Positions 17,032-25,469 of a DNA stretch of 64,000 nucleotides are shown piece by piece. The translations under genes were made by a program, and so were the position numbers. Below the pieces are notes generated by a model, which did no database searches, was not told where the DNA came from, and saw only the letters and a program-made list of their open reading frames with translations. Source of the stretch: an uncultured Oxalobacteraceae bacterium (GTDB lineage: Bacteria; Pseudomonadota; Gammaproteobacteria; Burkholderiales; Burkholderiaceae_D); NCBI GenBank assembly GCA_903862415.1, contig CAIOYD010000052.1, forward strand, positions 1-64,000, given 5' to 3'. Positions within the stretch are counted from its first letter, which is position 1. Each line of letters opens with the position of its first letter.

Positions 17032-17820
17032 TTAATAGAACAACATTGTCGGCCCATAAACAGGAACAGTCATTTGCATACCAAGTACATTCCCGCTTGT
17101 ATCGATGCGGTAGCAGGTGGACGTGGTGCCTTGATAGATATTGTCGTAATAACCTTGTTGTGTGACTTGAACCGAATCGTGTTGACACAGCAGCGCGGTG
17201 CTCGCCGTATCAGCATTGAGAGTGATGGTTTCAATCACCGTGCCATCGACGATGCTGTTGGTCGAATCATGATACAGGGTGGCCGTAAATGAGCTGAACT
17301 GCTCCCCGACTGTCCCGGTTACTGGCGGAGCTTGCCAGGAAGTGACGACCTGTGCGCCGCCCCAATAATTGGAATTCGAACCCAGAAATTGATACGGTGG
17401 CAGCGTAAAGTAGGTCGTGGCAGTGACATTTTGAATCGTCGCGCCATTAAGTTTGGTCGTCTGGGTAATGGTCGCGGTATTGGCTGCTACGCTACCGTAG
17501 GGTGCAACAGCACCGGGTACGGATGAATAACGGATGGAAAAAATATTGCCATAACTGTCTTGGGAATTTAATGCGAAGTTATAACTGGTGGTCGCAATAG
17601 TTGACATTGCCTGCGCCACCGGGAATGTTGCCAATGACGTGACGGGCGTGGCCAGCGGTGCAATCGGCGGATTCACAACACAGGCAATCGCGTAGCCGTT
17701 GATGTCGACACCGCAAACGGGCGGCCTGTTGGGGGTTGAATTGCCGCCGCAGCCAGTCAATAAAAATACCACGGGAAATGCAGCTGTCGCATATGTTAAA
17801 TTTCTGAACGAATTTTTCAT
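17032..17820 (-). CDS. putative lipoprotein, unknown function
   Basis: 262 residues. Lipoprotein signal with lipobox LLTGCGG (Cys about 24), then a Pro-rich linker and a Thr/Ser-rich, beta-strand-like body (many ITQTTKLNGAT-type stretches) with few charged residues. No named domain is recognised. It could be an outer-membrane-anchored or surface protein. The mature protein has four further Cys residues, two near the N-terminus and two near the C-terminus. It lies alone between the NTF2-like gene and the serine/threonine operon. Confidence 0.6.
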   Translation of the reverse strand: MKNSFRNLTYATAAFPVVFLLTGCGGNSTPNRPPVCGVDINGYAIACVVNPPIAPLATPVTSLATFPVAQAMSTIATTSYNFALNSQDSYGNIFSIRYSSVPGAVAPYGSVAANTATITQTTKLNGATIQNVTATTYFTLPPYQFLGSNSNYWGGAQVVTSWQAPPVTGTVGEQFSSFTATLYHDSTNSIVDGTVIETITLNADTASTALLCQHDSVQVTQQGYYDNIYQGTTSTCYRIDTSGNVLGMQMTVPVYGPTMLFY

Positions 17821-17896
17821 TGATTTCTCCCAATATCAGGCCGATGATGGCACAAAAAAAATTACTCTGCAGTAAGGATAACTGTTAAGTAGCAGT

Positions 17897-19270
17897 TTAA
17901 CAAGCCGCGTGATTCACGGTAATCACATGCACTGCCAGGCCGCCCAGGGAAGTTTCCTTGTACTTGGCCTGCATGTCAAAACCGGTGGCGCGCATGGTTT
18001 CGATGACCTGATCCAGACTGACATGATGCAGGCCATCACTGTGCAATGCCAGCGAAGCCGCAGTAATCGCCTTGACCGCGCCCATACCATTGCGTTCGAT
18101 GCAGGGAATCTGCACCAGTCCGCCTATCGGATCACAGGTCATGCCAAGATGATGTTCTATACCAATTTCAGCCGCTGCTTCAATCTGCTGATTACTGCCC
18201 CCCAGAGCTGCCGTCAACCCGGCCGCAGCCATCGCACAGGCCACGCCGACTTCACCCTGACAGCCGATTTCGGCACCGGAAATCGAGGCATTTTTTTTGC
18301 ACAACATACCAACCGCGGAAGCCACCAGTAAAAAGTTGCGCACACCTTGTTCTGAATTAAGCTGTTCGCAATCTTTGGCGTAATAACGCAGCACCGCCGG
18401 AATAATGCCGGCCGCGCCATTGGTCGGCGCCGTTACCACCCGGCCACCGGCGGCGTTGACTTCATTGACCGCCATGGCATAGATGCTGACCTTGTGGATA
18501 GGGTCATGCGGCAGCGCCGCGACAGTTTCTTTGGCGGCCCGCCAAAGTTTGGCGGCACGACGTTTGACCTGCAGACCGCCGGGCAAAATGCCTTCTTCTT
18601 TTAAACCGGTGTCTATACAGTGGCGCATAACATGCCAGATGGCATCGAGTCCGACATTCAGCTCAGCTTCACCTTCGTGCACGGCTTCATTGGCACGCAT
18701 CATGGCAGCAATACTTAAGCTGCTGCGTTCACCATGCGCCAGCAATTCAGCCATACTCGAAAATGGATACGGCTTAATCACCGGAGCAACTAACGGTTCA
18801 TGGCCGATTTCTTCCGCACTCTGAATAAAGCCGCCACCGGTAGAATAATAAATCTGACTACTGATGCTGCCATCACGTCGTGTGGCAGTGAATTTCATGC
18901 CATTGGGGTGAGCAGGCAGGGTTTCCTGCTTATGCCACAGCAGATCATCCATGATGTCAAAAGCAATCGGGTATTCCCCAAGCAAACACATTTTGCCACT
19001 GGCAATGATGTCGGCGATTTTGTCATCCATGGTTTCCGGAATTACGTCACGCGGGGTTTCTCCCAGCAGTCCCAGCAAGACCGCCTTGTCGGTGGCATGT
19101 CCGACACCGGTGAGCGCAAGCGAACCATACAAATCCACCTGCACCCGTTTCACTTCCGCCAGACGCTGGCATTCGAGCAAAAACCGTCGCGCTGCCAGCA
19201 TCGGTCCGACCGTATGCGAACTTGACGGCCCGACGCCGATTTTAAACAAATCAAATACCCGCATATCCAT
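17897..19270 (-). CDS. sdaA: L-serine ammonia-lyase (single-chain, Fe-S)
   Basis: 457 residues, the usual length of single-chain bacterial serine deaminases that turn L-serine into pyruvate and ammonia. Beta domain: [16 protein letters not shown] with SSSHT at 16-20. Alpha domain: [14 protein letters not shown] near 281-294 and the three Cys expected to hold the 4Fe-4S cluster at 337 ([11 protein letters not shown]), 379 and 390 ([13 protein letters not shown]). The C-terminus ends in Cys, as in homologues where it plugs the active site. It is the last gene after kbl and tdh on the minus strand, which fits glycine/serine use as carbon source. Confidence 0.95.
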   Translation of the reverse strand: MDMRVFDLFKIGVGPSSSHTVGPMLAARRFLLECQRLAEVKRVQVDLYGSLALTGVGHATDKAVLLGLLGETPRDVIPETMDDKIADIIASGKMCLLGEYPIAFDIMDDLLWHKQETLPAHPNGMKFTATRRDGSISSQIYYSTGGGFIQSAEEIGHEPLVAPVIKPYPFSSMAELLAHGERSSLSIAAMMRANEAVHEGEAELNVGLDAIWHVMRHCIDTGLKEEGILPGGLQVKRRAAKLWRAAKETVAALPHDPIHKVSIYAMAVNEVNAAGGRVVTAPTNGAAGIIPAVLRYYAKDCEQLNSEQGVRNFLLVASAVGMLCKKNASISGAEIGCQGEVGVACAMAAAGLTAALGGSNQQIEAAAEIGIEHHLGMTCDPIGGLVQIPCIERNGMGAVKAITAASLALHSDGLHHVSLDQVIETMRATGFDMQAKYKETSLGGLAVHVITVNHAAC

Positions 19271-19298
19271 GTTACGTCTCCTGATATTTTTTTTATTG

Positions 19299-19313
19299 TC
19301 AGGCTTAGCCTGA
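19299..19313 (-). promoter_or_regulatory. intercistronic hairpin between tdh and sdaA
   Basis: TCAGGC-TTA-GCCTGA is a perfect 6-base-pair stem directly after the tdh stop. On the minus strand it is followed by CAATAAAAA and not by a T-run, so it is not a classical terminator. It may stabilise the upstream mRNA or lower sdaA expression. Confidence 0.45.
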
Positions 19314-19314
19314 T

Positions 19315-20262
19315 TTATGCCACTACAATATTTTTCAGCATATCCGTCACCAGTGCCGGCAAATCGGTTTGCGCATGCCAGTTCCAGTCCAGCGTAGCCT
19401 GCCCATCATCCAGACTGTCGGGCCAGGTATCGGCAATTGCCTGACGCTGATCCGGCTTATAGGTAACCACGAACCCGGGACGCTGACGCTGGATTTCTGC
19501 CGCGATCTGTGCCGGAGTAAAGCTGATACCTGACACATTGTACGCCGAACGAATCCGAATTTGCTCAGCCGGTGCCTGCATGAGTTCCATGGTCGCACGA
19601 ATCGCATCTGGCATGTAGATCATTGGCAGTGCGGTGTCAGCACTTAAAAAGCAGTCGTAAGGTTGTGACTGCAGTGCAGCATGGAAAATGGCAATCGCAT
19701 AGTCGGTCGTGCCGCCGCCAGGGGGTGATTTATAACTGATAATGCCTGGGTAGCGGATACTACGTACATCAACACCGTATTTAAGGAAATAATATTCGCA
19801 CAGCCGTTCACCGGCGAGTTTGCTGATGCCATAAATCGTGGTTGGATCCATGGTGGTCATTTGCGGAGTATTGACCGGCGGCGTATTCGGGCCGAAGGCC
19901 GCAATCGAAGATGGCCAGAACACCTGCAAAGGATGACCGGCTTGGGCGCGCACCCGCGCGAGCTCAAGAATATTGAGCAAGCCATCCATATTCAATTCCC
20001 ACGCCCGCAACGGCGCCTGTTCACCGGTCACTGACAGCAGTGCAGCGAGTTGATAGACATCAGTAATTTGATATTCTTCGACGATTTCTTCCATACGTTC
20101 GGCATCGAGCACATCGAGCTTTTGATAATGCACGGCGCCATACAGACTGTGCGCCGCAATATCCGAAGCCAGCACATTATCGGTACCATATTGCGCGCTT
20201 AAGGCTTCGACCAATTCACAGCCTATCTGACCATTGGCGCCGATGACTAAAATTCTTTTCAT
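19315..20262 (-). CDS. tdh: L-threonine 3-dehydrogenase, SDR (epimerase-like) type
   Basis: 315 residues. Rossmann GANGQIG (8-14), substrate strand PSSIAAFGP (118-126), catalytic Tyr 144 and Lys 148 (YGISK) and the YKSPPGGGTTDYA loop that distinguishes SDR-type threonine dehydrogenases from UDP-sugar epimerases. It oxidises L-threonine to 2-amino-3-ketobutyrate with NAD. This is not the zinc MDR-type Tdh of E. coli. It lies 18 bases downstream of kbl, whose product consumes this intermediate. Confidence 0.9.
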   Translation of the reverse strand: MKRILVIGANGQIGCELVEALSAQYGTDNVLASDIAAHSLYGAVHYQKLDVLDAERMEEIVEEYQITDVYQLAALLSVTGEQAPLRAWELNMDGLLNILELARVRAQAGHPLQVFWPSSIAAFGPNTPPVNTPQMTTMDPTTIYGISKLAGERLCEYYFLKYGVDVRSIRYPGIISYKSPPGGGTTDYAIAIFHAALQSQPYDCFLSADTALPMIYMPDAIRATMELMQAPAEQIRIRSAYNVSGISFTPAQIAAEIQRQRPGFVVTYKPDQRQAIADTWPDSLDDGQATLDWNWHAQTDLPALVTDMLKNIVVA

Positions 20263-20280
20263 AATAGTTCCTGGTTTTTT

Positions 20281-21492
20281 TTATTTAATCAGTTGTAATT
20301 CACGACCCGCCTGGGCAAACGCGGCCAGTACGGTATTGATCTGCTCGGTAGTGTGTGCGGCGGAGAGTTGCACCCGCACCCGTGCCTGTCCCATGGGCAC
20401 CACCGGAAAAAAGAAACCCGAGACCAGCACGCCAAGTTCATACAGACGGGCGGCAAACTGTTGCGCCACAGTGGCTTCAAACAGCATCACCGGCACCACC
20501 GGATGCGTGCCCGGCTTGATGGTAAAACCAAGAGCAGCAATTTCACGACGGAAGTGCGCGGTATTGGCGTGCAGACGATCACGTAATTCGGTACTGGACG
20601 AAATCAGCTTCAACACTTCCAGCGAGGCACCGGCTATCGATGGTGCCAGCGTATTGGAAAACAGGTAGGGACGCGATTTCTGACGCAACAGTTCGATCAC
20701 TTCGCGGCGGGCGCTGACAAATCCACCCATGGCACCACCAAGCGCCTTGCCGAGGGTGCCGGTAATAATATCAATACGCCCCATGACATGGTGATGCTCA
20801 TGGGTGCCACGACCGGTCGCCCCCATGAAGCCGGAAGCATGGCATTCATCGATCATCACCAGCGCGCCATAACGGTCGGCCAGATCACAGATTTTATCGA
20901 GCTCGGCGATGGTGCCATCCATGGAAAACACTCCGTCAGTAACAATGATTTTATGACGTTTTCCGGCAGCGACGGCGGCCTGCAACTGCACTTCCAGATC
21001 AGCCATATCGTTGTGTGCATAGCGATAGCGTGCCGCCTTGCACAGACGGATACCATCAATAATGGAAGCGTGGTTCAGGGCATCGGAAATAATCGCATCT
21101 TCGCTATCAAACAGCGGTTCAAATACGCCACCGTTGGCATCAAACGCCGCCGCATACAGAATCGTGTCTTCGGTGCCGAGAAACTGCGCGATCGCCGCTT
21201 CGAGTTCCTTGTGTACTGTCTGGGTACCGCAAATAAAACGCACCGAGGACAGGCCATAACCAAATTTTTCCGTTGCCTCGACTGCAGCACGGACTGTGGC
21301 TTCATTACCTGACAGGCCCAGATAATTATTGGCACACATATTAATCAGATGACGACCGTCGCTGCTGACCACTTCAGCGCCCTGACGGGAGGCCAGTACG
21401 CGTTCGACTTTATACAGACCGGCTGAACGCAGTTCAGCGATGGTGTTTTGCAGACCGCTATAAAAAGCAGTGTGATGGGCAGGTGCAGTCAT
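20281..21492 (-). CDS. kbl: glycine C-acetyltransferase (2-amino-3-ketobutyrate CoA ligase)
   Basis: 403 residues, PLP-dependent alpha-oxoamine synthase. NNYLGLSGN near 55, substrate/PLP site VMIDECHASGFMG (212-224) and Schiff-base Lys 249 in GTLGKALGGAMGG. It cleaves 2-amino-3-ketobutyrate with CoA to glycine and acetyl-CoA. ATG 21492 (MTAPAHHTAFYSGL) is selected by AAGGAA 4 bases upstream; the open frame to 21588 adds an unrelated hydrophobic stretch. First gene of the kbl-tdh-sdaA operon, divergent from the XRE-cupin regulator. Confidence 0.95.
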   Translation of the reverse strand: MTAPAHHTAFYSGLQNTIAELRSAGLYKVERVLASRQGAEVVSSDGRHLINMCANNYLGLSGNEATVRAAVEATEKFGYGLSSVRFICGTQTVHKELEAAIAQFLGTEDTILYAAAFDANGGVFEPLFDSEDAIISDALNHASIIDGIRLCKAARYRYAHNDMADLEVQLQAAVAAGKRHKIIVTDGVFSMDGTIAELDKICDLADRYGALVMIDECHASGFMGATGRGTHEHHHVMGRIDIITGTLGKALGGAMGGFVSARREVIELLRQKSRPYLFSNTLAPSIAGASLEVLKLISSSTELRDRLHANTAHFRREIAALGFTIKPGTHPVVPVMLFEATVAQQFAARLYELGVLVSGFFFPVVPMGQARVRVQLSAAHTTEQINTVLAAFAQAGRELQLIK

Positions 21493-21618
21493 AAGATTCC
21501 TTGGAAGATAAGTATAAAATAAGGTACAAAATAAGCACACAATACTTACCGTGATTTTTAAAGCTCTGCTACCATGCCTTAAATTCACTGCTTATTTATA
21601 ATTCCACTATCACGAACA

Positions 21619-21660
21619 AAAGTTCAATATAATGGATATTAACCAGTACCATTGAACTTT
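21619..21660. promoter_or_regulatory. inverted repeat, likely operator between kbl and the XRE-cupin gene
   Basis: AAAGTTCAAT (21619-21628) and ATTGAACTTT (21651-21660) are perfect inverted 10-mers whose centres are 32 bases apart, about three helical turns. The right arm ends 9 bases before the regulator's ATG and the left arm lies about 125 bases upstream of kbl. Placement suggests autoregulation and joint control of the divergent operon; the assignment to this regulator is inferred. Confidence 0.6.
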
Positions 21661-21669
21661 GCAACCCCC

Positions 21670-22266
21670 ATGTCAGCCACTATGCCAAAAATTTCCAACC
21701 AGTCCGCCGCCAAAACACCGCCCGAAGTGGGTGCCACCCTGCAGCGCATGCGGCTCGAACGCGGACTGACGCTCGAAGATCTGTCACGCACAGCCGGGGT
21801 ATCCAAATCCATGCTGTCACAGATCGAACGCGAAAAAGCCAATCCGACCATCGCCGTGGCCTGGCGTCTGGCCAATGCACTGGGCGTCGATATTGCCGAA
21901 CTTGTCAGTCCGGAAAGTAAAAAAATCGACCCGATCCGCCTGCTTGAAGCCCACGAAACCCCCACCCTGCCCGGTGAACATGCGGGTTATATACTGCGTA
22001 TCCTCGGACCGATGGAGCTGGCCGGCAAGTTTGAATGGTATGAATTGACTCTGGCGCCCAACGGCGCTCTGGTCTCAGGCTCCCATGATCCTGGCACGAC
22101 CGAACATTTAACGCTGTTGCAGGGCAGCGTAGAACTTGAAGTCAACAGTCTGAAAAAGAAACTCAAAATCGGTGCCACCGCCCGCTATGCCGCCGACCTG
22201 CCGCATGCCATTCGCAACTGCGGCAAAAATGAAGCCAAAGCGCTGATGGTGGTTATCCATCGTTGA
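21670..22266 (+). CDS. XRE-family regulator with C-terminal cupin domain
   Basis: 198 residues. HTH about 20-75 (LQRMRLERGLTLEDLSRTAG, VSKSMLSQIEREKANPTIAV) joined to a cupin barrel (about 115-195, FEWYELTLAPNG... GTTEHLTLLQGSVELEV). This architecture (SutR/PuuR-like) senses a small metabolite with the cupin and represses or activates a neighbouring operon. The TTG at 21652 lies inside the inverted repeat, so ATG 21670 is used; ATG 21682 is also possible. It is divergent from kbl-tdh-sdaA, so threonine, serine or glycine is a likely effector (inference). Confidence 0.9.
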   Translation: MSATMPKISNQSAAKTPPEVGATLQRMRLERGLTLEDLSRTAGVSKSMLSQIEREKANPTIAVAWRLANALGVDIAELVSPESKKIDPIRLLEAHETPTLPGEHAGYILRILGPMELAGKFEWYELTLAPNGALVSGSHDPGTTEHLTLLQGSVELEVNSLKKKLKIGATARYAADLPHAIRNCGKNEAKALMVVIHR

Positions 22267-22273
22267 GACTCTA

Positions 22274-22302
22274 CGTCATTCCCACCTGAAGCCGCGGGAA
22301 TC
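22274..22302. repeat. degenerate GTCATTCCC-type repeat
   Basis: CGTCATTCCC followed by GCGGGAAT forms a stem ATTCCC/GGGAAT around a 12-base loop. It shares its core with the better preserved copies at 56594-56633 and 61442-61494 but lacks their CCAGTGTCGTT tail. It sits just after the regulator's stop. Confidence 0.55.
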
Positions 22303-22396
22303 ACGGGGTAAATAACCGTTCTGTATATGCACAGATTAGTCCACGAAACTTATCTCGCCAATACAAATGCATGTTGATCTGCCTCAAACAATCTAA

Positions 22397-22426
22397 ATGA
22401 CATCCATTCTCATTATCATTTACAAT
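22397..22426 (+). promoter_or_regulatory. feo promoter with overlapping Fur-like box
   Basis: -35 ATGACA (22397-22402) and -10 TACAAT (22421-22426) are 18 bases apart. The spacer CCATTCTCATTATCATT carries, on the reverse strand, adjacent GATAAT and GAGAAT hexamers, the building block of Fur sites. Fe-loaded Fur bound here would block the promoter of feoAB, the usual control of ferrous iron uptake. Confidence 0.65.
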
Positions 22427-22475
22427 AGAGAGGTGATTTTATTTTATACTTGTATTTTTAGACAGATATCTGCTC

Positions 22476-22763
22476 ATGAAACTCCACGCACCATCTCTGG
22501 CCAGTATTTCTCTGGATCAATTAAACGTCGGTGATGCCGGCCTGGTTGATTGTATCCATCCGGTCGACCACACTCTGGCGGGTTCCGATCCACATCTGGG
22601 TCGTCGGCTGATGGAAATCGGATTTATCCCGGGCGAGCCTTTGCAGGTGCTGCATAAAGGTTTTATGGGCGGTGAACCGATCGCTATCCGTATCGGCCAC
22701 TCTACTTTTGCTCTGCGCCGCTTTGAAGCCGCGCTGATTTCTGTCATTCCACACCCCAAATAA
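22476..22763 (+). CDS. feoA: ferrous iron transport protein A
   Basis: 95 residues, an SH3-like FeoA domain from about 13 (LDQLNVGDAGLVDCIHPVD, GRRLMEIGFIPGEPLQVLHK, then GGEPIAIRIGHSTFALRRFE). It is a small cytoplasmic protein that acts with FeoB in Fe(II) uptake. Its stop codon overlaps the feoB ATG, indicating coupled translation. It is read from the Fur-like promoter. Confidence 0.93.
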   Translation: MKLHAPSLASISLDQLNVGDAGLVDCIHPVDHTLAGSDPHLGRRLMEIGFIPGEPLQVLHKGFMGGEPIAIRIGHSTFALRRFEAALISVIPHPK

Positions 22764-24622
22764 TGCATACCGATCCCGCCTTCTCCCCGCTGGTTGCTTT
22801 AGTTGGCAATCCGAATTGCGGCAAAACCGCGCTGTTTAACCGGCTCACCGGTGCACGCCAGAAAGTAGCCAATTTTGCCGGCGTCACGGTCGAACGCAAA
22901 ATCGGTCGCTATCTGGGTAAAAATGGCCGGGTCTGGAAAATTCTCGATTTACCCGGCACGTACAGCATTCATGCCAGCACGCCGGACGAACAGATTACCC
23001 AGGCGGTGATCACTGGCCATCACCCTTCAGAAGAGATTCCGGATGCGCTGGTCTGCGTGGTCGATGGCACCAATTTACGCCGTGGCTTACGGATTGCGCT
23101 GGAATTGCGGCAACTCAATCTGCCTATGGTGCTGGCAGTGAATATGATGGATGTAGCCAGAAAACGGCAAATTCAAATCGACTTTGCTGCACTCTCGGCT
23201 GCTTTGGGCATGCCGGTAGTGGAAACGGTAGCTGTGCGCCCTCAGGGTGAAGCCAGTTTAATGGCGGCTCTGGCATCGCTGCCGATACAGATTAAAAAAC
23301 ACGCCGCCATCGATTTACAGCTCACTCCGGTGATGGAGTTGCAGCAGCAAGTCAATGCCATCCTCGCCACCTGCGTCATCAACCACGCGCCGGCATCGCC
23401 CTGGAGTGAAAAAATTGACCGTTTGATTTTGCATCCGGTATTGGGCACGGCGCTGTTTTTAGGTTTGATGTTTCTGGTGTTTCAGGCGGTGTTTTCCTGG
23501 GCACAGTGGCCGATGGATCTGATTAAAGCATCAGTGGAAGCGCTGGGTACACTGACGATGCAAATCATGCCTGAAGGCGTGTTGCGGGATTTAATTACTC
23601 AGGGAATTATCGGCGGCAGCGGTGCCGTGCTGGTGTTTTTACCGCAAATTATTATCCTGTTTTTCTTCATTCTGGTGCTCGAGGATTCCGGCTACCTGCC
23701 GCGGGCCGCGTTTTTACTCGACCGTCTCATGGGCAGTGTCGGCTTGTCCGGTCGCGCCTTTATTCCGCTGCTGTCCAGTTTTGCCTGCGCCATTCCCGGC
23801 ATCATGGCCACTCGCACGATACAAAATCCGCGCGATCGCTTAATCACTATCATGATTGCACCACTCATGACCTGCTCTGCCCGCCTGCCGGTGTATACGC
23901 TGATCATCGCGGCCTTTATTCCACAACAAACCATTGCCGGGGTACTCAGCCTGCAGGGTCTGGTGTTGTTTTTGTTGTATCTGGCCGGTATCGTTTCCGC
24001 CATGGGGGTAGCCTGGGTGATGAAGCCGCGGCATAAAAACACCCATGCACTGATGCTGGAATTACCCGATTACCGCTGGCCCAACCTGTCCAATCTGGCA
24101 CTTGGCTTATGGGAACGAATCCGGATTTTTGTCACCCGGGTCGGGACCATTATTCTGTCGCTCATGGTATTGCTGTGGTTTTTAAGCAGCTTCCCCGGCG
24201 CTCCGGAAAACGCCACCCATCCGGCAATTTATTACAGTCTGGCAGGGATACTCGGGCGCGCACTGGAAGTGATTTTTGCACCTATCGGCTTCAACTGGCA
24301 AATTTGTATCGCGCTCGTTCCCGGCATGGCAGCCCGTGAAGTGGCGGTGGCAGCACTAGGCACGGTGTATTCACTGTCGCAACATGGTGACAATCTGTCA
24401 GAAACTCTGCAGCCGCTGCTGGCACAATCATGGAGCCTGCCAACAGCTCTGTCGCTGCTGGCCTGGTTTGTGTTTGCACCGCAATGTATCGCCACCTTGA
24501 GCGTGGTCAAACGTGAAACCAATTCCTGGCGCTACCCTGTCATCATGGCGGCTTATCTGTTTGGTCTGGCTTACCTGGCTTCGTTTCTGACATATCGTAT
24601 CGCGCTGGTGTTAACCAGCTAA
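22763..24622 (+). CDS. feoB: ferrous iron transporter FeoB
   Basis: 619 residues. N-terminal G domain: G1 GNPNCGKT (15-22), switch I VANFAGVTVE, G3 DLPG (62-65), G4 NMMD near 129. Then a helical GDI-like region and a membrane part with the two Gate motifs, including GRAFIPLLSSFACAIPGIMA and MTCSARLPVYTL, whose Cys residues line the Fe(II) path. It is shorter than the roughly 770-residue E. coli protein, with a truncated loop and C-terminus, as in the short FeoB class. It is followed by the Cys-rich gene at 24640. Confidence 0.95.
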   Translation: MHTDPAFSPLVALVGNPNCGKTALFNRLTGARQKVANFAGVTVERKIGRYLGKNGRVWKILDLPGTYSIHASTPDEQITQAVITGHHPSEEIPDALVCVVDGTNLRRGLRIALELRQLNLPMVLAVNMMDVARKRQIQIDFAALSAALGMPVVETVAVRPQGEASLMAALASLPIQIKKHAAIDLQLTPVMELQQQVNAILATCVINHAPASPWSEKIDRLILHPVLGTALFLGLMFLVFQAVFSWAQWPMDLIKASVEALGTLTMQIMPEGVLRDLITQGIIGGSGAVLVFLPQIIILFFFILVLEDSGYLPRAAFLLDRLMGSVGLSGRAFIPLLSSFACAIPGIMATRTIQNPRDRLITIMIAPLMTCSARLPVYTLIIAAFIPQQTIAGVLSLQGLVLFLLYLAGIVSAMGVAWVMKPRHKNTHALMLELPDYRWPNLSNLALGLWERIRIFVTRVGTIILSLMVLLWFLSSFPGAPENATHPAIYYSLAGILGRALEVIFAPIGFNWQICIALVPGMAAREVAVAALGTVYSLSQHGDNLSETLQPLLAQSWSLPTALSLLAWFVFAPQCIATLSVVKRETNSWRYPVIMAAYLFGLAYLASFLTYRIALVLTS

Positions 24623-24639
24623 CAACAAAGGAGCTGCTC

Positions 24640-24816
24640 ATGCAAACCCTGATCTGTAGTGTCATTATCCTGGCCGCGGCTATTTATACCGCAAAGCGCT
24701 GGTTGCCGGGCAAATTGAAAAACCGTCTGTTTGGAACCAAGCCCGCCACCAGCGGCAGCTGCGGCTCCTGCTCTTCGTGTGGTAATTGTGCATCCGGCAA
24801 AGGTAAAACCGAATAA
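24640..24816 (+). CDS. FeoB-associated Cys-rich small membrane protein
   Basis: 58 residues, start ATG 24640 with AAAGGAG 7 bases upstream. One membrane helix (about 4-18, LICSVIILAAAIYTA), a basic stretch (KRWLPGKLKNR), then the Cys cluster CGSCSSCGNC near 42-51. Such a short Cys-rich protein after feoB occupies the place of FeoC; it may bind iron or a cluster and tune FeoB (inference). It lies 17 bases after feoB and before a hairpin. Confidence 0.85.
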   Translation: MQTLICSVIILAAAIYTAKRWLPGKLKNRLFGTKPATSGSCGSCSSCGNCASGKGKTE

Positions 24817-24827
24817 ATGTGCTGGGT

Positions 24828-24855
24828 TAGTCAGATTTTTTGCTTACGCTGACTA
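24828..24855 (+). terminator. probable terminator of the feo operon
   Basis: TAGTCAG (24828-24834) pairs with CTGACTA (24849-24855) around ATTTTTTGCTTACG. It is followed by TTTCCTCC, so the T-run is weak. It lies 11 bases past the stop of the small Cys-rich gene. Confidence 0.5.
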
Positions 24856-24898
24856 TTTCCTCCTAGTATTTTTTGCTTTTTTTGACTAAATTAATGTT

Positions 24899-25417
24899 AT
24901 GCAAAACATTATTTTTGATAAAACCGATAAAGGCCGCGACGAAATCATTTCGCGCCGCTACCGCTTGGCCAGTCGCCTGCGCACCTTGTTGGTGCTCGTC
25001 GACGGCAAGCACGACAGTAAAGACTTATTAAGCAAGGTGGTCACTCTCGGGCTCAATCAGGCCAGCATCGAAGAACTGGAGCAACAGGGATTTATTCAAC
25101 GGCAAAATTCCTCTGCCGTGATAGCCCCACCTGTGGCGGTGGAAGATGATGCGCTCAACAGCCAGATCAACAGCGTGGAACTGTTTCAGGTTTTGTATGA
25201 CTTTTATACCGAATCGATCAAACAAAACATGGGCTTGCGCGGCTACAACCTGCAATTCATCGTTGAACGGGCTACCACACTGCAGGATTTCCATGACCTG
25301 CGGGCACCGTTTCTGGATGCCATCAACAAAATACAAACTCCCAAAAAAGCCCTGGAACTGCGCGATCAGCTCGATGAGTTGCTTAGTATTGTTCCTAATT
25401 TGCCGGCAAAACCCTGA
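24899..25417 (+). CDS. conserved-looking hypothetical cytoplasmic protein
   Basis: 172 residues, no signal peptide or membrane helix. The N-terminal half (GRDEIISRRYRLASRLRTLLVLVDGKHDSKDLLSKV) looks like a winged-helix-type or effector-regulator segment with an IEELEQQGFIQ wing. The C-terminal half is helical (FYTESIKQNMGLRGYNLQF, then a final amphipathic helix to LLSIVP). I do not recognise a named family. It is probably monocistronic and starts only 44 bases after the feo hairpin. Confidence 0.65.
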   Translation: MQNIIFDKTDKGRDEIISRRYRLASRLRTLLVLVDGKHDSKDLLSKVVTLGLNQASIEELEQQGFIQRQNSSAVIAPPVAVEDDALNSQINSVELFQVLYDFYTESIKQNMGLRGYNLQFIVERATTLQDFHDLRAPFLDAINKIQTPKKALELRDQLDELLSIVPNLPAKP

Positions 25418-25440
25418 GCTACATGCTTCTGCCACCTGAT

Positions 25441-25466
25441 GCATTACGCTACGCTGATACACCCTA
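25441..25466. repeat. partial copy of the GGGTGTATTAGC repeat
   Basis: GCATTACGCTACGCTGATAC and then ACCC, read in reverse, match the hairpin at 29138-29165 (GGGTGTATyAGC-nn-AGCrTAATrC). It lies between two convergent genes and may help terminate them. Confidence 0.55.
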
Positions 25467-25469
25467 TCC

